The notes: generated by a model not told the origin, from the sequence alone. DNA of 64,000 bases from Pelagibacterales bacterium SAG-MED28 (GCA_014653835.1 JACWDY010000001.1:124001-188000), one strand, 5' to 3'. Shown: positions 9,980-20,612, numbered from the stretch's first letter. A program made the numbers and translations.

Positions 9980-10239
9980 TAAAATTTTAATAAATTCCAA
10001 AAACTCCTTGGTTTATCATTTTTAATTTCATTAGAAAAACCATCATTAAATTCAATAACATCATCAGTATCATTTTTTAAGATTGGCAAATTTGATATTT
10101 TTGTATTAATTATTTGATTAATGTTGTTTCTATTGAATTCTTTAGACTCTAAATTCTTATTGGAAGAATAAAAACTATAAATATTAAAGAAAAAAATTAA
10201 AATCAAAACCCCTAAAAAAAAATTAAATATTTTACTCAT
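9979..10239 (-). CDS. Short membrane-anchored protein at SPOR-protein locus
   Basis: 86 residues: an N-terminal hydrophobic anchor (about 5-25, FFLGVLILIFFFNIYSFY) followed by a polar, Asn/Asp-rich segment. In many alphaproteobacteria the gene between argS and nagZ encodes a longer membrane-anchored protein ending in a peptidoglycan-binding SPOR domain. Here anchor and location are kept but there is no room for a SPOR domain. It abuts argS (the ATG includes base 10239, the argS stop begins there) and overlaps nagZ by one base. Function is unknown; it may be a remnant or a reduced linker protein. Confidence 0.65.
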   Translation of the reverse strand: MSKIFNFFLGVLILIFFFNIYSFYSSNKNLESKEFNRNNINQIINTKISNLPILKNDTDDVIEFNDGFSNEIKNDKPRSFWNLLKF

Positions 10240-11963
10240 TACATTTTTTTTGGTAATGACACATCTAAAATACCCATTCCATTTTTAATGACTATTGCAA
10301 CAAGATTTATAATTGCTAGGATTTCTTTTCTTTTGATTTGTTCATTTTCTATAAATTTATATCTTTTATCTTCGTTACCCCTGCTCCAATATGCGTGAAA
10401 TAATGTTGAAAGTTCATATAAGTAAAAAGGAATTTTGTGTAAATCAAATTTTTTAGTTGCAGACTCTATTATTTTTGGCCATTCAAACACTTTTCTAATA
10501 ATTTTTTCTTCCATTTCGTTAAGATTAAAATCGATTTCATCTAATTCAATTTTTTCCACAAAGCTTGTGTTTAAAGTTCTTAAAAGAGAATTAATTCTAG
10601 CATAGGCATACTGTACATAAAAAATTGGATTATCTTTTGTTTTCTCTTTAACTTTGTCAAAATCAAAATCAATTTCTACATCATTGCTTCGATTTAACAT
10701 TATAAATCTGATTGAATCTTTATCTACTTCATTTAAAAGTTCTTGTGCGGAAATAAAATCACCCGCTCTCTTTGACATTTTGAAAGGCTTACCGTCTTTA
10801 AAAAGTTTAACTAATTGGCAAACTTTACAATTAAGTTTTATTTTTTTTTCAGATATCGCCGAAACTGCAGCTGTGATTCTTTTGATATAACCAGTATGAT
10901 CTGCTCCAAGGACATTTACTAAATTTTGATAACCTCTATTAACTTTATCCATATGGTAAGCAATATCATTTGCGAAATAAGTCCACGACCCATCATTTTT
11001 TTGAAGAGCTCTATCTGTATCATCGCCAAACAAAGTTGATTTAAAAATTAATCTTTCGACCTTTTTCCAATTATCATCTTTTTCTCCCTTAGGTGGTTGG
11101 AGATAACCTTTTTCCACATATTTTTTCTTTTTTAAAACTTCTACTGTTTTATTAACTAAGTCTTTATTAACTATTTCTGACTCAGAAAAAAAATTATCAT
11201 GATTAATACCTAGAAGTTTCAAATCTTTTTTGATTAATTGCATCGATGCTTCTAGTGATTTGTTTTTAAGGTATTCAAAATTTTTTTCAAAATCTTCAAA
11301 GTTTAGACTCTTATTTTCATTTAATATTTTTACAGCAATGTCTTTAATATAAAGACCTGGATAAAGATTATTTTTTTTAGGAAATGGTTTTTTAAATTTA
11401 ATTTCTAGTATTCGAAAGTAAACAGACTCTACAAAATTTTTTATCTGACTTCCGTAATCGTTAATGTAGTATTCTTTGATAACTTTATTACCATTAAAAG
11501 TCAGTAAATTACCTAAGACATCACCATAAATCGCCCCCCTACAGTGACCAACGTGCATTGGTCCTGTAGGATTAGCTGAAACAAATTCAATATTATAAGT
11601 ATCGTTAGTCTTGTTAGAGCCATAATTTTCATTGTTTTTCAAAATAGAATTTATATTTTCTATTAATGCAGATTTAGAAAGTTTAATATTAAGGAAGCCA
11701 GGTCCAGCAATTTCTACATTTGAAAAATTCTTAATTTGATCTAGAAATAATTCTCTAATTTTTTCTGCTAACTTTTTAGGGGCTAGTTTATTTGATGTAC
11801 CAAGAACCATTGCAATATTGCAAGATAAATCAAAATTAAATTGTTCTGGAGGAACCTCTAAATTAATTTTACCAAGATTTTCAATTTTATCTAATTTCAA
11901 AAAATCTTTTTTTATTAAAATAAGATTGTGAATTTCTTTTAAATGGTATTCAAAAATATTCAT
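10239..11963 (-). CDS. argS: Arginyl-tRNA synthetase
   Basis: Class I synthetase charging tRNA-Arg. The 574-residue protein has the N-terminal tRNA-binding region, the HIGH-type motif as FVSANPTGPMHVGH, the KMSKS-type motif as KMSKRAGDF, and an anticodon-binding C-terminal helical domain (FYLYELSTLFHAYWS). The ATG overlaps the dgt stop (ATGA). Length is normal for the family. Confidence 0.97.
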   Translation of the reverse strand: MNIFEYHLKEIHNLILIKKDFLKLDKIENLGKINLEVPPEQFNFDLSCNIAMVLGTSNKLAPKKLAEKIRELFLDQIKNFSNVEIAGPGFLNIKLSKSALIENINSILKNNENYGSNKTNDTYNIEFVSANPTGPMHVGHCRGAIYGDVLGNLLTFNGNKVIKEYYINDYGSQIKNFVESVYFRILEIKFKKPFPKKNNLYPGLYIKDIAVKILNENKSLNFEDFEKNFEYLKNKSLEASMQLIKKDLKLLGINHDNFFSESEIVNKDLVNKTVEVLKKKKYVEKGYLQPPKGEKDDNWKKVERLIFKSTLFGDDTDRALQKNDGSWTYFANDIAYHMDKVNRGYQNLVNVLGADHTGYIKRITAAVSAISEKKIKLNCKVCQLVKLFKDGKPFKMSKRAGDFISAQELLNEVDKDSIRFIMLNRSNDVEIDFDFDKVKEKTKDNPIFYVQYAYARINSLLRTLNTSFVEKIELDEIDFNLNEMEEKIIRKVFEWPKIIESATKKFDLHKIPFYLYELSTLFHAYWSRGNEDKRYKFIENEQIKRKEILAIINLVAIVIKNGMGILDVSLPKKM

Positions 11964-13099
11964 TTGATTTGATTATATAGATTTATTGCATATCTATCTG
12001 TCATACCAGCAATATAATCACAAATAATACGTTCAAAGTTTGAATTATTATATTTTTTTATATCAATAAATTTTTTAGGATTACGTCTAATTGATTTAAA
12101 TAATTTAGTGATTACTTTTCTACCATAATTTGTTTTAGAATTGACCTTTTTATGAAAATACATTTTTTGTCTTAAAAATTTTTTGATCTTAATATCGAAT
12201 ATTTTCATTTTATTTGAGAATGTCACCAGTTGAAATTTTGTATTATAAATATCATTTAAGTTTTTTATTTTATATTTTTTAATATTTTTATGAGTTGTTA
12301 AAATTACATCACTTACCATTTCATTAATAATTTCTCTTATAATTTGTCTAATAATTAAATCTATAGAATACTTCTTGGTTTTTTTAATATGTTTTATAAT
12401 TATTTTGTCTAAAACAGGTATTTTTTTTAAATCCTTTAATTTAAATAAATTAGACTTTAAACCATCTTCGAGATCGTGGCTATTATAAGCTATATCATCT
12501 GATATTGATGCTAGTTGAGCCTCTAGTGATGAATTTAATGAAAATTTTATTTTTTTTTTGAAAAAATTTTTTCCAAGAATTCGATTAAATTTTGTCAAAT
12601 TTTTTACTGGACCATTATGTTTAATCAAACCATCAATTGTTTCAAAGGATAAATTAAGACCTTTAAATTTATAATATCTATTTTCTAATAAAGTAATTAC
12701 TCTTAGTGTTTGTATGTTATGGTCAAAACCTCCATAATTTTTCATACAAATATTTAGTGACTCCTCCCCTGCATGACCAAATGGTGTGTGACCTAAGTCA
12801 TGAGCCAAACTGAGTGTTTCAGATAAATCCTCATTTAGATTAAAAAATTTTGCTAATGTTCTGGCTATTTGAGAAACTTCTAAAGAATGTGTAATTCTTG
12901 TCCTAAAATGATCTCCCGACGTATTAACAAAAACCTGAGTTTTATGTTTTAGTCTTCTGAAGGCTGTAGAATGGATAATTCTATCTCTGTCCCTTTGAAA
13001 ATCATTTCTCAAATTAGTTTTAATTTCTTTAAAAAATCTACCTTTTGATTGTATGGGTACCGCTAATTTAGATAAATTGCTCATTGTTTTTTTTTGCAT
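11960..13099 (-). CDS. dgt: Deoxyguanosinetriphosphate triphosphohydrolase-like protein
   Basis: HD-domain dNTPase that hydrolyses dNTPs to nucleoside and triphosphate. Metal-binding HD motifs are visible: RLKHKTQVF, the first His in RITHSLEVSQIAR, HDLGHTPFGHAGEESLN, and a later Asp in SISDDIAYNSHDLEDG. The 379 residues fit the type-2 dGTPase-like family found in alphaproteobacteria next to argS. A second in-frame ATG 15 nt downstream is possible. Divergent from erpA with 38 nt between starts. Confidence 0.92.
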   Translation of the reverse strand: MQKKTMSNLSKLAVPIQSKGRFFKEIKTNLRNDFQRDRDRIIHSTAFRRLKHKTQVFVNTSGDHFRTRITHSLEVSQIARTLAKFFNLNEDLSETLSLAHDLGHTPFGHAGEESLNICMKNYGGFDHNIQTLRVITLLENRYYKFKGLNLSFETIDGLIKHNGPVKNLTKFNRILGKNFFKKKIKFSLNSSLEAQLASISDDIAYNSHDLEDGLKSNLFKLKDLKKIPVLDKIIIKHIKKTKKYSIDLIIRQIIREIINEMVSDVILTTHKNIKKYKIKNLNDIYNTKFQLVTFSNKMKIFDIKIKKFLRQKMYFHKKVNSKTNYGRKVITKLFKSIRRNPKKFIDIKKYNNSNFERIICDYIAGMTDRYAINLYNQIK

Positions 13100-13137
13100 G
13101 CTAACATTTAAGATTATATACTAGTTATATAACGTTT

Positions 13138-13452
13138 ATGGAAAAAAAATTAAATTTTACTAGTCAAGCTTTAAATCAAATAAACAGAATTGCTGTGGGT
13201 GAAGATAGAAAATTTTTTAGAATCACAGTTCAAGGTGGGGGTTGCTCTGGTTTTAAATACGATTTTGGTTTTGACTCAAAGGCTAACGAAGATGACATAA
13301 TTTTTGATAAAACAATTATAGATAAAACTTCTCTTGAAATTATTTCAGGTTCAGAAGTAGATTTTAAAAAAGAAATGATTGGAGAGTCATTTGTTATTAA
13401 TAATCCTAAAGCAATAACTTCCTGTGGCTGTGGATTATCTTTTTCTGTTTAA
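13138..13452 (+). CDS. erpA: Iron-sulfur cluster insertion protein ErpA/IscA family
   Basis: A-type carrier that transfers Fe-S clusters to apo-enzymes. The 104-residue protein has the three conserved Cys in the family pattern GGGCSGFKYDF … SCGCGLSF at the C-terminus. In alphaproteobacteria the member divergent from dgt is normally ErpA rather than IscA, so the symbol rests on context. The next gene, xthA, starts at the last base of its stop. The upstream region of 38 nt must hold promoters for both directions. Confidence 0.88.
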   Translation: MEKKLNFTSQALNQINRIAVGEDRKFFRITVQGGGCSGFKYDFGFDSKANEDDIIFDKTIIDKTSLEIISGSEVDFKKEMIGESFVINNPKAITSCGCGLSFSV

Positions 13453-14231
13453 TGAAAATTATCTCCTGGAACGTTAATTCAGTAAGAGCTAGAATAGAAA
13501 ATATTAAAAACTATATAAAAGATTCCTCTCCTGATGTTCTATTATTGCAAGAAATTAAGACTCAAAATGAAAATTTTCCATCAACTGAATTCGAAAATTT
13601 AGGTTATATCTCACACGTCTTTGGGCAAAAAAGTTATAATGGTGTAGCGATTATTTCAAAATCCAAATTAAAAAAAGTTAAAACTGACTTTATCAAAGAC
13701 GAATTAAAACAATCTCGTATCATTACAGGAGAATTAAGTATTAATCTAAAAAAAAAAATAGAATTAATAAATATTTATGTCCCTAATGGAAATCCCGTAG
13801 ATACAGAAAAATATGAATATAAAAAAGAATGGTTAAAAAAATTTATCACAAATATAAAAAAAAAAATTCAAAAAAATTCAAATATTCTTATTGCTGGAGA
13901 TTTTAACATAATTCCCGAGGAGATAGATGTACATGATTTTAAAAGATATGAAAATGATGCTTTAGGTAGATTAGAAATAAGAAAAAAATATAGAGAACTA
14001 ATTAATCTAGGTTTTAAAGATATCTATCGTTTTAAAAATAAAACAAAACAGGAGTATACTTTTTGGGATTATTTTGCTGGGTCATGGCAAAAAAATTATG
14101 GTATGAGAATAGACCATTTTTTACTTTCAAACAGTTTAATTGAAAATGTAAAATCAATTAACATAAATAAAAAACCGAGATCTAAAGAAAAACCATCTGA
14201 TCACACACCAATCGAACTAGAAATTATTTAA
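13452..14231 (+). CDS. xthA: Exodeoxyribonuclease III (AP endonuclease)
   Basis: Endonuclease/exonuclease/phosphatase-fold enzyme that cuts DNA at abasic sites in base-excision repair. Motifs in order over 259 residues: ISWNVNSVRAR, LLLQEIKTQ (metal-binding Glu), GDFNIIPEEIDV, FWDYFAGSWQKNYGMRIDHFLLS and SDHTPIELE (catalytic Asp-His). TAATG overlap with erpA; its 3' end overlaps the convergent sugar-nucleotide gene by 8 bp. Confidence 0.96.
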   Translation: MKIISWNVNSVRARIENIKNYIKDSSPDVLLLQEIKTQNENFPSTEFENLGYISHVFGQKSYNGVAIISKSKLKKVKTDFIKDELKQSRIITGELSINLKKKIELINIYVPNGNPVDTEKYEYKKEWLKKFITNIKKKIQKNSNILIAGDFNIIPEEIDVHDFKRYENDALGRLEIRKKYRELINLGFKDIYRFKNKTKQEYTFWDYFAGSWQKNYGMRIDHFLLSNSLIENVKSININKKPRSKEKPSDHTPIELEII

Positions 14232-15426
14232 CTCTACCGTATATATCTTGATATCTAACAATATCAGTTTCTTTTAGTATTGAACCTAATTGAGCTTCAA
14301 TTATCTTCACTGGTTTTTTATAAGGATTTTCAATTCTGTGTATAGATTTTACAGGAATAAAAATAGTTTCGTTTACTTTCAAAATAAATTTTTTTTTATT
14401 TAGTGTAATTTTTGGAGTTCCTTGAGTTACTACCCAATGTTCAGAACGATGAAAATGTTTTTGAAGGCTTAAGACCCCTTTAGGTTTTACATAAAGTTCC
14501 TTTATTAAAAAATTTTTACCCTCGTACAAGTTTGTATACCTACCCCAAGGTCTAAAAAAAATATTTTTCTTTTTTTGATATTTAGCTTTTAATTTATCAT
14601 AAACTTTACAGATTTCTTTCCAGCTACCTAAATCAGACCAAGATATATTTAGGTTTATAGCATTTATATCTTTTGATTTTTCCAAAATTGCGTAATCGAA
14701 AGAAATTGACTTGCATTTTAAAAAGTCATTTTTATTAAGATAATAAATATTATTTTTAAATTTTGATTTATTTACAGAATTTAAACAATGATTAAAACTT
14801 TTGTTTTGGTACTTTTTAAAGTTATAAATTATTGATTTTTTTGTTAGAAAAAACATTCCTGAGTTCCAATAAGCATTTTTCTTGATAATTTTTTTTGCTT
14901 TTTCTAAATTTGGTTTTTCAATAAATTTAATAACCTTTTTTTTATTGATTGCCCGTTTTGATAAAAAATAACCAAACTCAGGTGAAGGGTTGGAAGGTTT
15001 TATACCAAATATAAAGATATTTTTATCTGTCAAGTATTTTTGATGTTGTTTAATTGATCTATTAAACAGATTTGTTTTCTCAATTAAATGATCTGAAGTT
15101 AAAAAAATTAAAGGTTGGTTTTCAGGTATTTCTTTAATTAATACTGAACTGAGTATAGCGGGTGCAGTATTTCTTTTTGCTGGTTCAAGAATAATTTTAT
15201 ATTTCTTAAAACTTTTTAATCTTAAATGTTTTTTGATTTCATTTACATATTTTTTATTAGTACTTATTACTGGATAATCAAATATCGAATTCTTTATCCT
15301 CTCCAAGGTTTTTCCGAATAACGTCCAATTTCCAAAATCAATAAACTGCTTTGGTTGATGATGTTTTTGATCAGACCAAAGCCTTGTGCCAGAACCGCCA
15401 CATAAAATAACTGGACGTATTTTCAT
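14224..15426 (-). CDS. manC: Mannose-1-phosphate guanylyltransferase (with cupin domain)
   Basis: Makes GDP-mannose from mannose-1-phosphate and GTP for surface polysaccharide. The nucleotidyltransferase half opens with the CGGSGTRLW signature and contains FIEKPNLEKA. The C-terminal 110 residues are a cupin (RPWGRYTNLYEG … LQKHFHRSEHWVV…G) like the type II phosphomannose isomerase part of bifunctional enzymes. At 400 residues it is shorter than typical bifunctional forms of about 470. The usual S/R-xxx-PKQF stretch reads SDQKHHQPKQF. It follows ilvD with a one-base overlap, though function suggests a link to the sugar genes elsewhere in the window. Confidence 0.85.
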   Translation of the reverse strand: MKIRPVILCGGSGTRLWSDQKHHQPKQFIDFGNWTLFGKTLERIKNSIFDYPVISTNKKYVNEIKKHLRLKSFKKYKIILEPAKRNTAPAILSSVLIKEIPENQPLIFLTSDHLIEKTNLFNRSIKQHQKYLTDKNIFIFGIKPSNPSPEFGYFLSKRAINKKKVIKFIEKPNLEKAKKIIKKNAYWNSGMFFLTKKSIIYNFKKYQNKSFNHCLNSVNKSKFKNNIYYLNKNDFLKCKSISFDYAILEKSKDINAINLNISWSDLGSWKEICKVYDKLKAKYQKKKNIFFRPWGRYTNLYEGKNFLIKELYVKPKGVLSLQKHFHRSEHWVVTQGTPKITLNKKKFILKVNETIFIPVKSIHRIENPYKKPVKIIEAQLGSILKETDIVRYQDIYGRVK

Positions 15427-17144
15427 TAAATTTTTGAATATTCTTTAACTTCTTTTTTCTTACCTGGATGTGTTGGAGCACCGAGATAAGCTGGTCCTAC
15501 TGTTTGTGCATATTTCCAAATTGTTCCCGATCCAAAACTTGATTTTTTTTCTTTCCATTTTTTTCTTCTAGCTTTTAATTGTGCACTAGTGAGCCTAACA
15601 TTAATAGATCCTTTTTTTGCGTCTATATCTATTACATCTCCATTTTTAAGAAGTGCAATCGGACCGCCCATTGCAGCTTCCGGACCAACGTGACCAACAC
15701 AGAAACCTCTAGTAGCTCCTGAAAATCTTCCATCAGTTATAAGTGCAACTTTTTCACCTTTGCCCTGACCATAAATAGCTCCAGTAGTTGAAAGCATTTC
15801 CCTCATTCCCGGCCCGCCTTTCGGACCCTCATATCTAATTATTATTATATCTCCGTCTTTATATTTTTTTGTTTGTACTGCTTTCATTGCATCTTCTTCA
15901 TTGTCAAAACATCTAGCTTTACCTGTAAATTGTAATTTTTTTAATCCAGCAATTTTTACGATTGCTCCCTCTGGGGCTAAATTACCTTTTAGTCCAACAA
16001 CGCCCCCATCTGGAGATAGTGGATTATTATATTCTCTTAAAACTTTTTGATTAGTGTTAAATTTAATATTAGCTAAATTTTCTTTCATAGTTTTGCCGGT
16101 TACTGTCATACACCCACCATGAATATATCCTCCATCGTATAAAGTTTTTAATAACATAGGTACACCACCTGCTTCCCACATATCTTTAGCTACATATTTT
16201 CCACCAGGTTTTAAATCTGCAAGATAAGGTGTTTTTTTAAAAATTTTTGCAACATCCATAAGATCAAACTTTATTCCAACCTCGTTTGCTAAAGCTGGAA
16301 GGTGTAAAGCTGCATTAGTTGATCCACCTGTAGCGGCAACGATCGTAGCGGCATTCTCTAAAGCTTTTTTTGTGACAATTTCACGTGGTTTAATATTCTT
16401 TGCTAATAAATTCATGACAGTTTGTCCGCTATCAAAAGCATACTTATCTCTTTCTTCATAAGGTGCTGGTGTTCCTGCTGAGTATGGTAATGCAAGACCT
16501 ATCGCTTCCGATACACAAGCCATGGTATTAGCAGTAAATTGTCCACCGCAGGCACCTGCACTTGGACAAGCAACTAATTCTAATTCTTTTAATTCATCCG
16601 AAGACATTGCTCCTGATGAGTGTTTGCCTACAGCCTCAAACACATCTACAACTGTAACATCTTTTCCTTTAAATTTTCCAGGTAAGATAGAACCACCATA
16701 AATAAAGACACTTGGTACATTAAGCCTAAGCATAGACATCATTAAACCTGGTAATGATTTATCACAGCCAGCAATCCCAACCAAAGCATCATAACAATGT
16801 CCTCTCACAGTAAGTTCAGCAGAGTCAGCAATTATCTCTCTTGAAATCAAAGATGATTTCATACCCTCGTGCCCCATTGCTATACCATCAGTAACAGTAA
16901 TTGTGCAAAATTCTCTTGGTGTTCCGCCGTTCTCTTTCACTCCCTTTTTAACTGATTGAGCTTGTCTCATCAAAGCTGTGTTACACGGAGCAGCTTCATT
17001 CCAAGTTGAAACAACACCAACAAATGGTTTCGCTACATCTTGCTCTGTTTCTCCCATCGCATAGTAAAACGATCTATGAGGAGCTCTATCTGGGCCTAAA
17101 GATGTGTGACGACTTGGTAATTTTTTTTTATTAAATTTAGACAT
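15426..17144 (-). CDS. ilvD: Dihydroxy-acid dehydratase
   Basis: Fe-S dehydratase for the third common step of valine, leucine and isoleucine synthesis. 572 residues, with cluster-binding Cys in [15 protein letters not shown] and in [23 protein letters not shown]. The length and these motifs separate it from the related phosphogluconate dehydratase Edd only moderately; ALPYSAG and the overall order favour IlvD. It lies 2 nt downstream of valS, pairing a branched-chain biosynthetic enzyme with valyl-tRNA synthetase. Confidence 0.93.
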   Translation of the reverse strand: MSKFNKKKLPSRHTSLGPDRAPHRSFYYAMGETEQDVAKPFVGVVSTWNEAAPCNTALMRQAQSVKKGVKENGGTPREFCTITVTDGIAMGHEGMKSSLISREIIADSAELTVRGHCYDALVGIAGCDKSLPGLMMSMLRLNVPSVFIYGGSILPGKFKGKDVTVVDVFEAVGKHSSGAMSSDELKELELVACPSAGACGGQFTANTMACVSEAIGLALPYSAGTPAPYEERDKYAFDSGQTVMNLLAKNIKPREIVTKKALENAATIVAATGGSTNAALHLPALANEVGIKFDLMDVAKIFKKTPYLADLKPGGKYVAKDMWEAGGVPMLLKTLYDGGYIHGGCMTVTGKTMKENLANIKFNTNQKVLREYNNPLSPDGGVVGLKGNLAPEGAIVKIAGLKKLQFTGKARCFDNEEDAMKAVQTKKYKDGDIIIIRYEGPKGGPGMREMLSTTGAIYGQGKGEKVALITDGRFSGATRGFCVGHVGPEAAMGGPIALLKNGDVIDIDAKKGSINVRLTSAQLKARRKKWKEKKSSFGSGTIWKYAQTVGPAYLGAPTHPGKKKEVKEYSKI

Positions 17145-17146
17145 TT

Positions 17147-19792
17147 TTAATTAATACTAGATACAATACTTCTTAATTTACTATCTTCAATAGTTAATTC
17201 TTTAAGTAATTTTTTATCATTTTGAACTATGTCCTTGGGAGCATTTTTTACATAGGCTTTATTTTTTAGTTTATTTTCTAAAGTATTTATTTGTTTATTT
17301 AAGTTTTCAATTTTTTGAGAAATTCTTATTTTTTGAGATGCCAAATCAATATTTTCATTAAAATTTAAAGAAATTTTTTCATTTTGAGATAAGATTTCAA
17401 TTGTATTATTATCGATTTTCTTAGATTTTAAAATATTTCCTATTCTACCCACATATTTAGCTAAAATTAAGTTATTTTGAATAATATTATTTAATTTAGA
17501 TGACTTTTCTAAAAAGTGAATATCGCAATATAATTTAGGAGTAATTTTTAATTCTGATTTCGATGATCTTATACTTGATATAAATTCGATTAACTTATTA
17601 ATATCAGTACAGTTTTTTTTAAATTTACTCATAGTTTTATATTCAGGCCAGTTTGATAATATCAAGTTTGTTTTAGTTAATTTTTTGTAATTGTTTTTAA
17701 TCCAAATTGTTTCAGTAAAAAAAGGAATAAACGGATGCAATAACTTAAGAATATTTGACATCATAAAAGAAGAAAACAATTTAGCTTCGTTTAATTCAGA
17801 ACTATTCTTAGAGTTAAAAATTGGTTTTAAAAATTCTAAATACCAATCACAGTAATAGTGCCAAACGAATTGATAGATATACTTAGCGGCATCATCAAAC
17901 CTAAAAATTTCTAGACTTTTAGTTACTAGATTTTGAGTTAATACAAATTCGTTATAAATCCAGTGATTAAGTGGTAATTTAATAGAATTTATGTTTATCT
18001 TTTTATCATATTTGCATTTATTTAATTGTAAAAAATTATTTGCGCTCCAAATTTTTGTAATGAAGTTCCTATTACCTATTACTCTGTTTTTTGCTAGTTT
18101 TACATCCCTGCCGGGTGATGCCATAGAGATTAAAGTGAACCTTAAACTGTCTGCTCCATATTCGTTTATTAATTCTAATGGATCAATTACGTTCCCTTTA
18201 GATTTAGACATTTTTTGTCCTTTTTCATCTCTCACTAGCGCATGAACATAAACTTTATTAAATGGAGTTTTTTTCCTAAAATAATTTCCCATCATAAGCA
18301 TTCTAGCAACCCAGAAAAAAATAATATCAAAACCTGTTACTAATACAGAGGTTGGATAAAATTTTGAGAGCTCTTTAGTTTTTTTTGGCCAACCTAGTGT
18401 TGCAAATGGCCATAAAGCTGATGAGAACCATGTATCTAGAACATCGGTTTCTTGTCTAAGTTTGATTATTTTTTTATTTTTTTTCTTAGCTATTCTTAAA
18501 GCTTCTTTTTCACTATCAGCTACAAAAATATTACTCTCCTCATCATACCATGCAGGGATCCTATGTCCCCACCAAATTTGGCGAGAAACACACCATGGTT
18601 CGATATTTTTCATCCATTGAAAAAAAGTTTTTTTCCATGTTTCAGGATAAAAAAATGTTTTTCCTTCTTTTACAATTTTAATAGGTTTTTTTGCTAATTT
18701 TTTTGAATTTACAAACCATTGCTCTGTTAATAATGGTTCAATAATTGAGTTAGATCTGTCACCATATGGAACTTTATTTTTAATATTTTCTATTTTTACA
18801 AGGAAACCATTTTCTTTAAGTTTCTTAATTAATAACTTTCTAGCTTCAAAACGATCTAAGCCTACAAATTCCTTAATTCCATTTTTATTAATTGAACCAT
18901 CTTTTTCTAATATATTTATTATTTTTAAATTATTTCTTTTTCCAACCTCATAATCATTAAAATCATGAGCTGGTGTAATTTTTACTGCTCCAGAACCTTG
19001 TGCTGGATCAGCGTAATGATCAGTAATTATTTTAATAGTTCTGTTTACCAAAGGTATAGAAACATTCTTTCCAATTAATGATTTGAATCTTTCATCTTTT
19101 GGATTTACTGCAATAGCTGTATCACCCATCATTGTTTCGGGTCTTGTAGTTGCAATCGTAATTTTGTCTATGGTGCCTTCAATATCGTAATTAATGTAAT
19201 ATAATTGTGATTGAACATCTTTTTGAAATACCTCTAAATCAGAAATAGCTGTTTGAAGTTTTGTGTCCCAATTTACTAATTTTTTATCCTTATAAATCAG
19301 TTTATCATTATACAGGTCAACAAAGACTTTATTTACTGCTTTAGATAAATCTTTATCCATTGTGAATCTTGTTCTAGACCAATCGCAAGAGCAGCCTAAT
19401 TTTTTTAGTTGATCTAATATTATTCCACCAGACTCCTCTTTCCACTCCCAGACCTTTTTGATAAAATTTTCTCGACCTAATTGATTTTTATTTAAATTTT
19501 CTTTTTCAAGGTTTTTTTCTACAACAGCTTGTGTGGCGATTCCTGCATGGTCTGTTCCTGGTTGCCATAATGTTTCAAATCCACTCATTCTTTTAAATCG
19601 AACCAGAACATCTTGTAGGCTGTTATTTAAAGCATGGCCCATATGTAATCTTCCTGTTACATTTGGTGGTGGTATTACAATGGAAAACTGTTTATTTAAT
19701 TTTGACTTCTTTGGTTTAAAACAATTATTTTTTATCCAATAATCACTGATTATTTTTTCTTCCTTAGAATGGTCATATTTCTTAAATTCCAT
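17147..19792 (-). CDS. valS: Valyl-tRNA synthetase
   Basis: Class I synthetase with editing domain. Of 881 residues: HIGH motif as [13 protein letters not shown] near residue 40; the CP1 editing domain with [15 protein letters not shown]; the KMSKS motif as [13 protein letters not shown]; an anticodon-binding region; and a C-terminal coiled coil (…[24 protein letters not shown]) that is typical of ValS. It begins the valS-ilvD-manC run; the 114 nt upstream carry its promoter, facing the tRNA pair. Confidence 0.97.
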   Translation of the reverse strand: MEFKKYDHSKEEKIISDYWIKNNCFKPKKSKLNKQFSIVIPPPNVTGRLHMGHALNNSLQDVLVRFKRMSGFETLWQPGTDHAGIATQAVVEKNLEKENLNKNQLGRENFIKKVWEWKEESGGIILDQLKKLGCSCDWSRTRFTMDKDLSKAVNKVFVDLYNDKLIYKDKKLVNWDTKLQTAISDLEVFQKDVQSQLYYINYDIEGTIDKITIATTRPETMMGDTAIAVNPKDERFKSLIGKNVSIPLVNRTIKIITDHYADPAQGSGAVKITPAHDFNDYEVGKRNNLKIINILEKDGSINKNGIKEFVGLDRFEARKLLIKKLKENGFLVKIENIKNKVPYGDRSNSIIEPLLTEQWFVNSKKLAKKPIKIVKEGKTFFYPETWKKTFFQWMKNIEPWCVSRQIWWGHRIPAWYDEESNIFVADSEKEALRIAKKKNKKIIKLRQETDVLDTWFSSALWPFATLGWPKKTKELSKFYPTSVLVTGFDIIFFWVARMLMMGNYFRKKTPFNKVYVHALVRDEKGQKMSKSKGNVIDPLELINEYGADSLRFTLISMASPGRDVKLAKNRVIGNRNFITKIWSANNFLQLNKCKYDKKININSIKLPLNHWIYNEFVLTQNLVTKSLEIFRFDDAAKYIYQFVWHYYCDWYLEFLKPIFNSKNSSELNEAKLFSSFMMSNILKLLHPFIPFFTETIWIKNNYKKLTKTNLILSNWPEYKTMSKFKKNCTDINKLIEFISSIRSSKSELKITPKLYCDIHFLEKSSKLNNIIQNNLILAKYVGRIGNILKSKKIDNNTIEILSQNEKISLNFNENIDLASQKIRISQKIENLNKQINTLENKLKNKAYVKNAPKDIVQNDKKLLKELTIEDSKLRSIVSSIN

Positions 19793-19906
19793 AATTATGA
19801 ATAATATCTAATTTACTTTATATCAATAACCCTACAACCCCTAATAGTTAGATTTTTCTTTATTAAAATAATCAAATGCTTTAATAAATAATTAATTTAA
19901 TAGATT

Positions 19907-19980
19907 GGCCACGTGGCGGAATGGTTACGCAGAGGATTGCAAATCCTTTTATTCCAGTTCGATTCTGGACGTGGCCTCCA
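19907..19980 (+). tRNA. tRNA-Cys (anticodon GCA)
   Basis: A full cloverleaf can be folded: acceptor stem GGCCACG pairs with CGTGGCC, the anticodon loop is TTGCAAA giving GCA, and the T arm contains GTTCGATTC. The CCA end is encoded (19978-19980). It is 47 nt upstream of tRNA-Asn on the same strand. Confidence 0.97.
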
Positions 19981-20027
19981 AAAATTAAGTTGTTTTATTT
20001 TACTAAAAAAAGTATGTTGCTTTTCAT

Positions 20028-20103
20028 TCCTCGGTAGCTCAGTTGGTAGAGCAGTTGACTGTTAATCAATTGGTCGCAGGTTCGAGTCCTGCCCGAGGAG
20101 CCA
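20028..20103 (+). tRNA. tRNA-Asn (anticodon GTT)
   Basis: Cloverleaf with acceptor stem TCCTCGG/CCGAGGA, D arm AGCTCAGTTGGTAGAGC, anticodon loop CTGTTAA giving GTT, T arm with GGTTCGAGTCC, and encoded CCA. The 3' end lies one base from the stop of the convergent XRE-regulator gene, so any terminator must sit inside that gene. Confidence 0.97.
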
Positions 20104-20104
20104 A

Positions 20105-20470
20105 TTATCCAACTTTTTCAAATTTAGAAGTATTATTAAGAATATGTAAAATTTTATCTTTTTGAATTTTGGATAATGATGAGAATGTTCTGCTCAGAAA
20201 AGAATAGTTTAAATCGTCATTTGTCTCATCGCCAGAACTTATATCTTTAAATTCTTTAAAATCTTCAAAAAAATATATAATAGGTACTTTTAAAAATTGT
20301 GATAACTGCATTAATCTATTTGAACTTACTCCGTTTGTGCCTTTTTCGTATTTTTGAATTTGTTGAAATGTAACATTTATTGCTTGAGCTACTTTAGTTT
20401 GAGTAAGACCTAAAGAAAGTCTTCTCATACGTAATTTTTTACCTAGATGAATATTGAAATTTTCTTCCAT
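20105..20470 (-). CDS. XRE-family helix-turn-helix regulator
   Basis: 121-residue DNA-binding protein. The HTH_3 domain fills residues 8-65, with the helix-turn-helix read in LGLTQTKVAQAINVTFQQIQKYEKG, followed by the usual LSQFLKVPIIYFFEDF segment. The C-terminal 45 residues are polar with a short helical tail (LSKIQKDKILHILNN). Small XRE regulators of this form are common in alphaproteobacteria and act as repressors or activators; the target here is unknown. The gene stands alone, with a strong ribosome-binding site. Confidence 0.88.
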   Translation of the reverse strand: MEENFNIHLGKKLRMRRLSLGLTQTKVAQAINVTFQQIQKYEKGTNGVSSNRLMQLSQFLKVPIIYFFEDFKEFKDISSGDETNDDLNYSFLSRTFSSLSKIQKDKILHILNNTSKFEKVG

Positions 20471-20475
20471 TAGAA

Positions 20476-20480
20476 CTCCC
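20476..20480 (-). promoter_or_regulatory. Strong Shine-Dalgarno of XRE regulator gene
   Basis: GGGAG lies 5 nt before the ATG at 20470 on the minus strand. This is one of the clearest ribosome-binding sites in the window and fixes the start of the regulator. Confidence 0.7.
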
Positions 20481-20612
20481 TTTTTTTATTAAATTAATCT
20501 CAAAATGAGCATTTTAGCAATACATAAAAAAAATTAATTTTTACAAAAAAAAAGACAAAATATATGATTTTCCTGTTGACTTATGTGATAATTTCTTTGA
20601 CTGAAAAAACTA

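Noticed and set aside
15426-17144. Phosphogluconate dehydratase (edd) instead of ilvD
   Set aside because: The two are related, but the length, Cys context and position next to valS favour dihydroxy-acid dehydratase.
20575-20594. TTGACT and TGATAAT on the plus strand as a promoter
   Set aside because: The two elements are only a few bases apart, far short of a 16-18 nt spacer, and no plus-strand gene follows.
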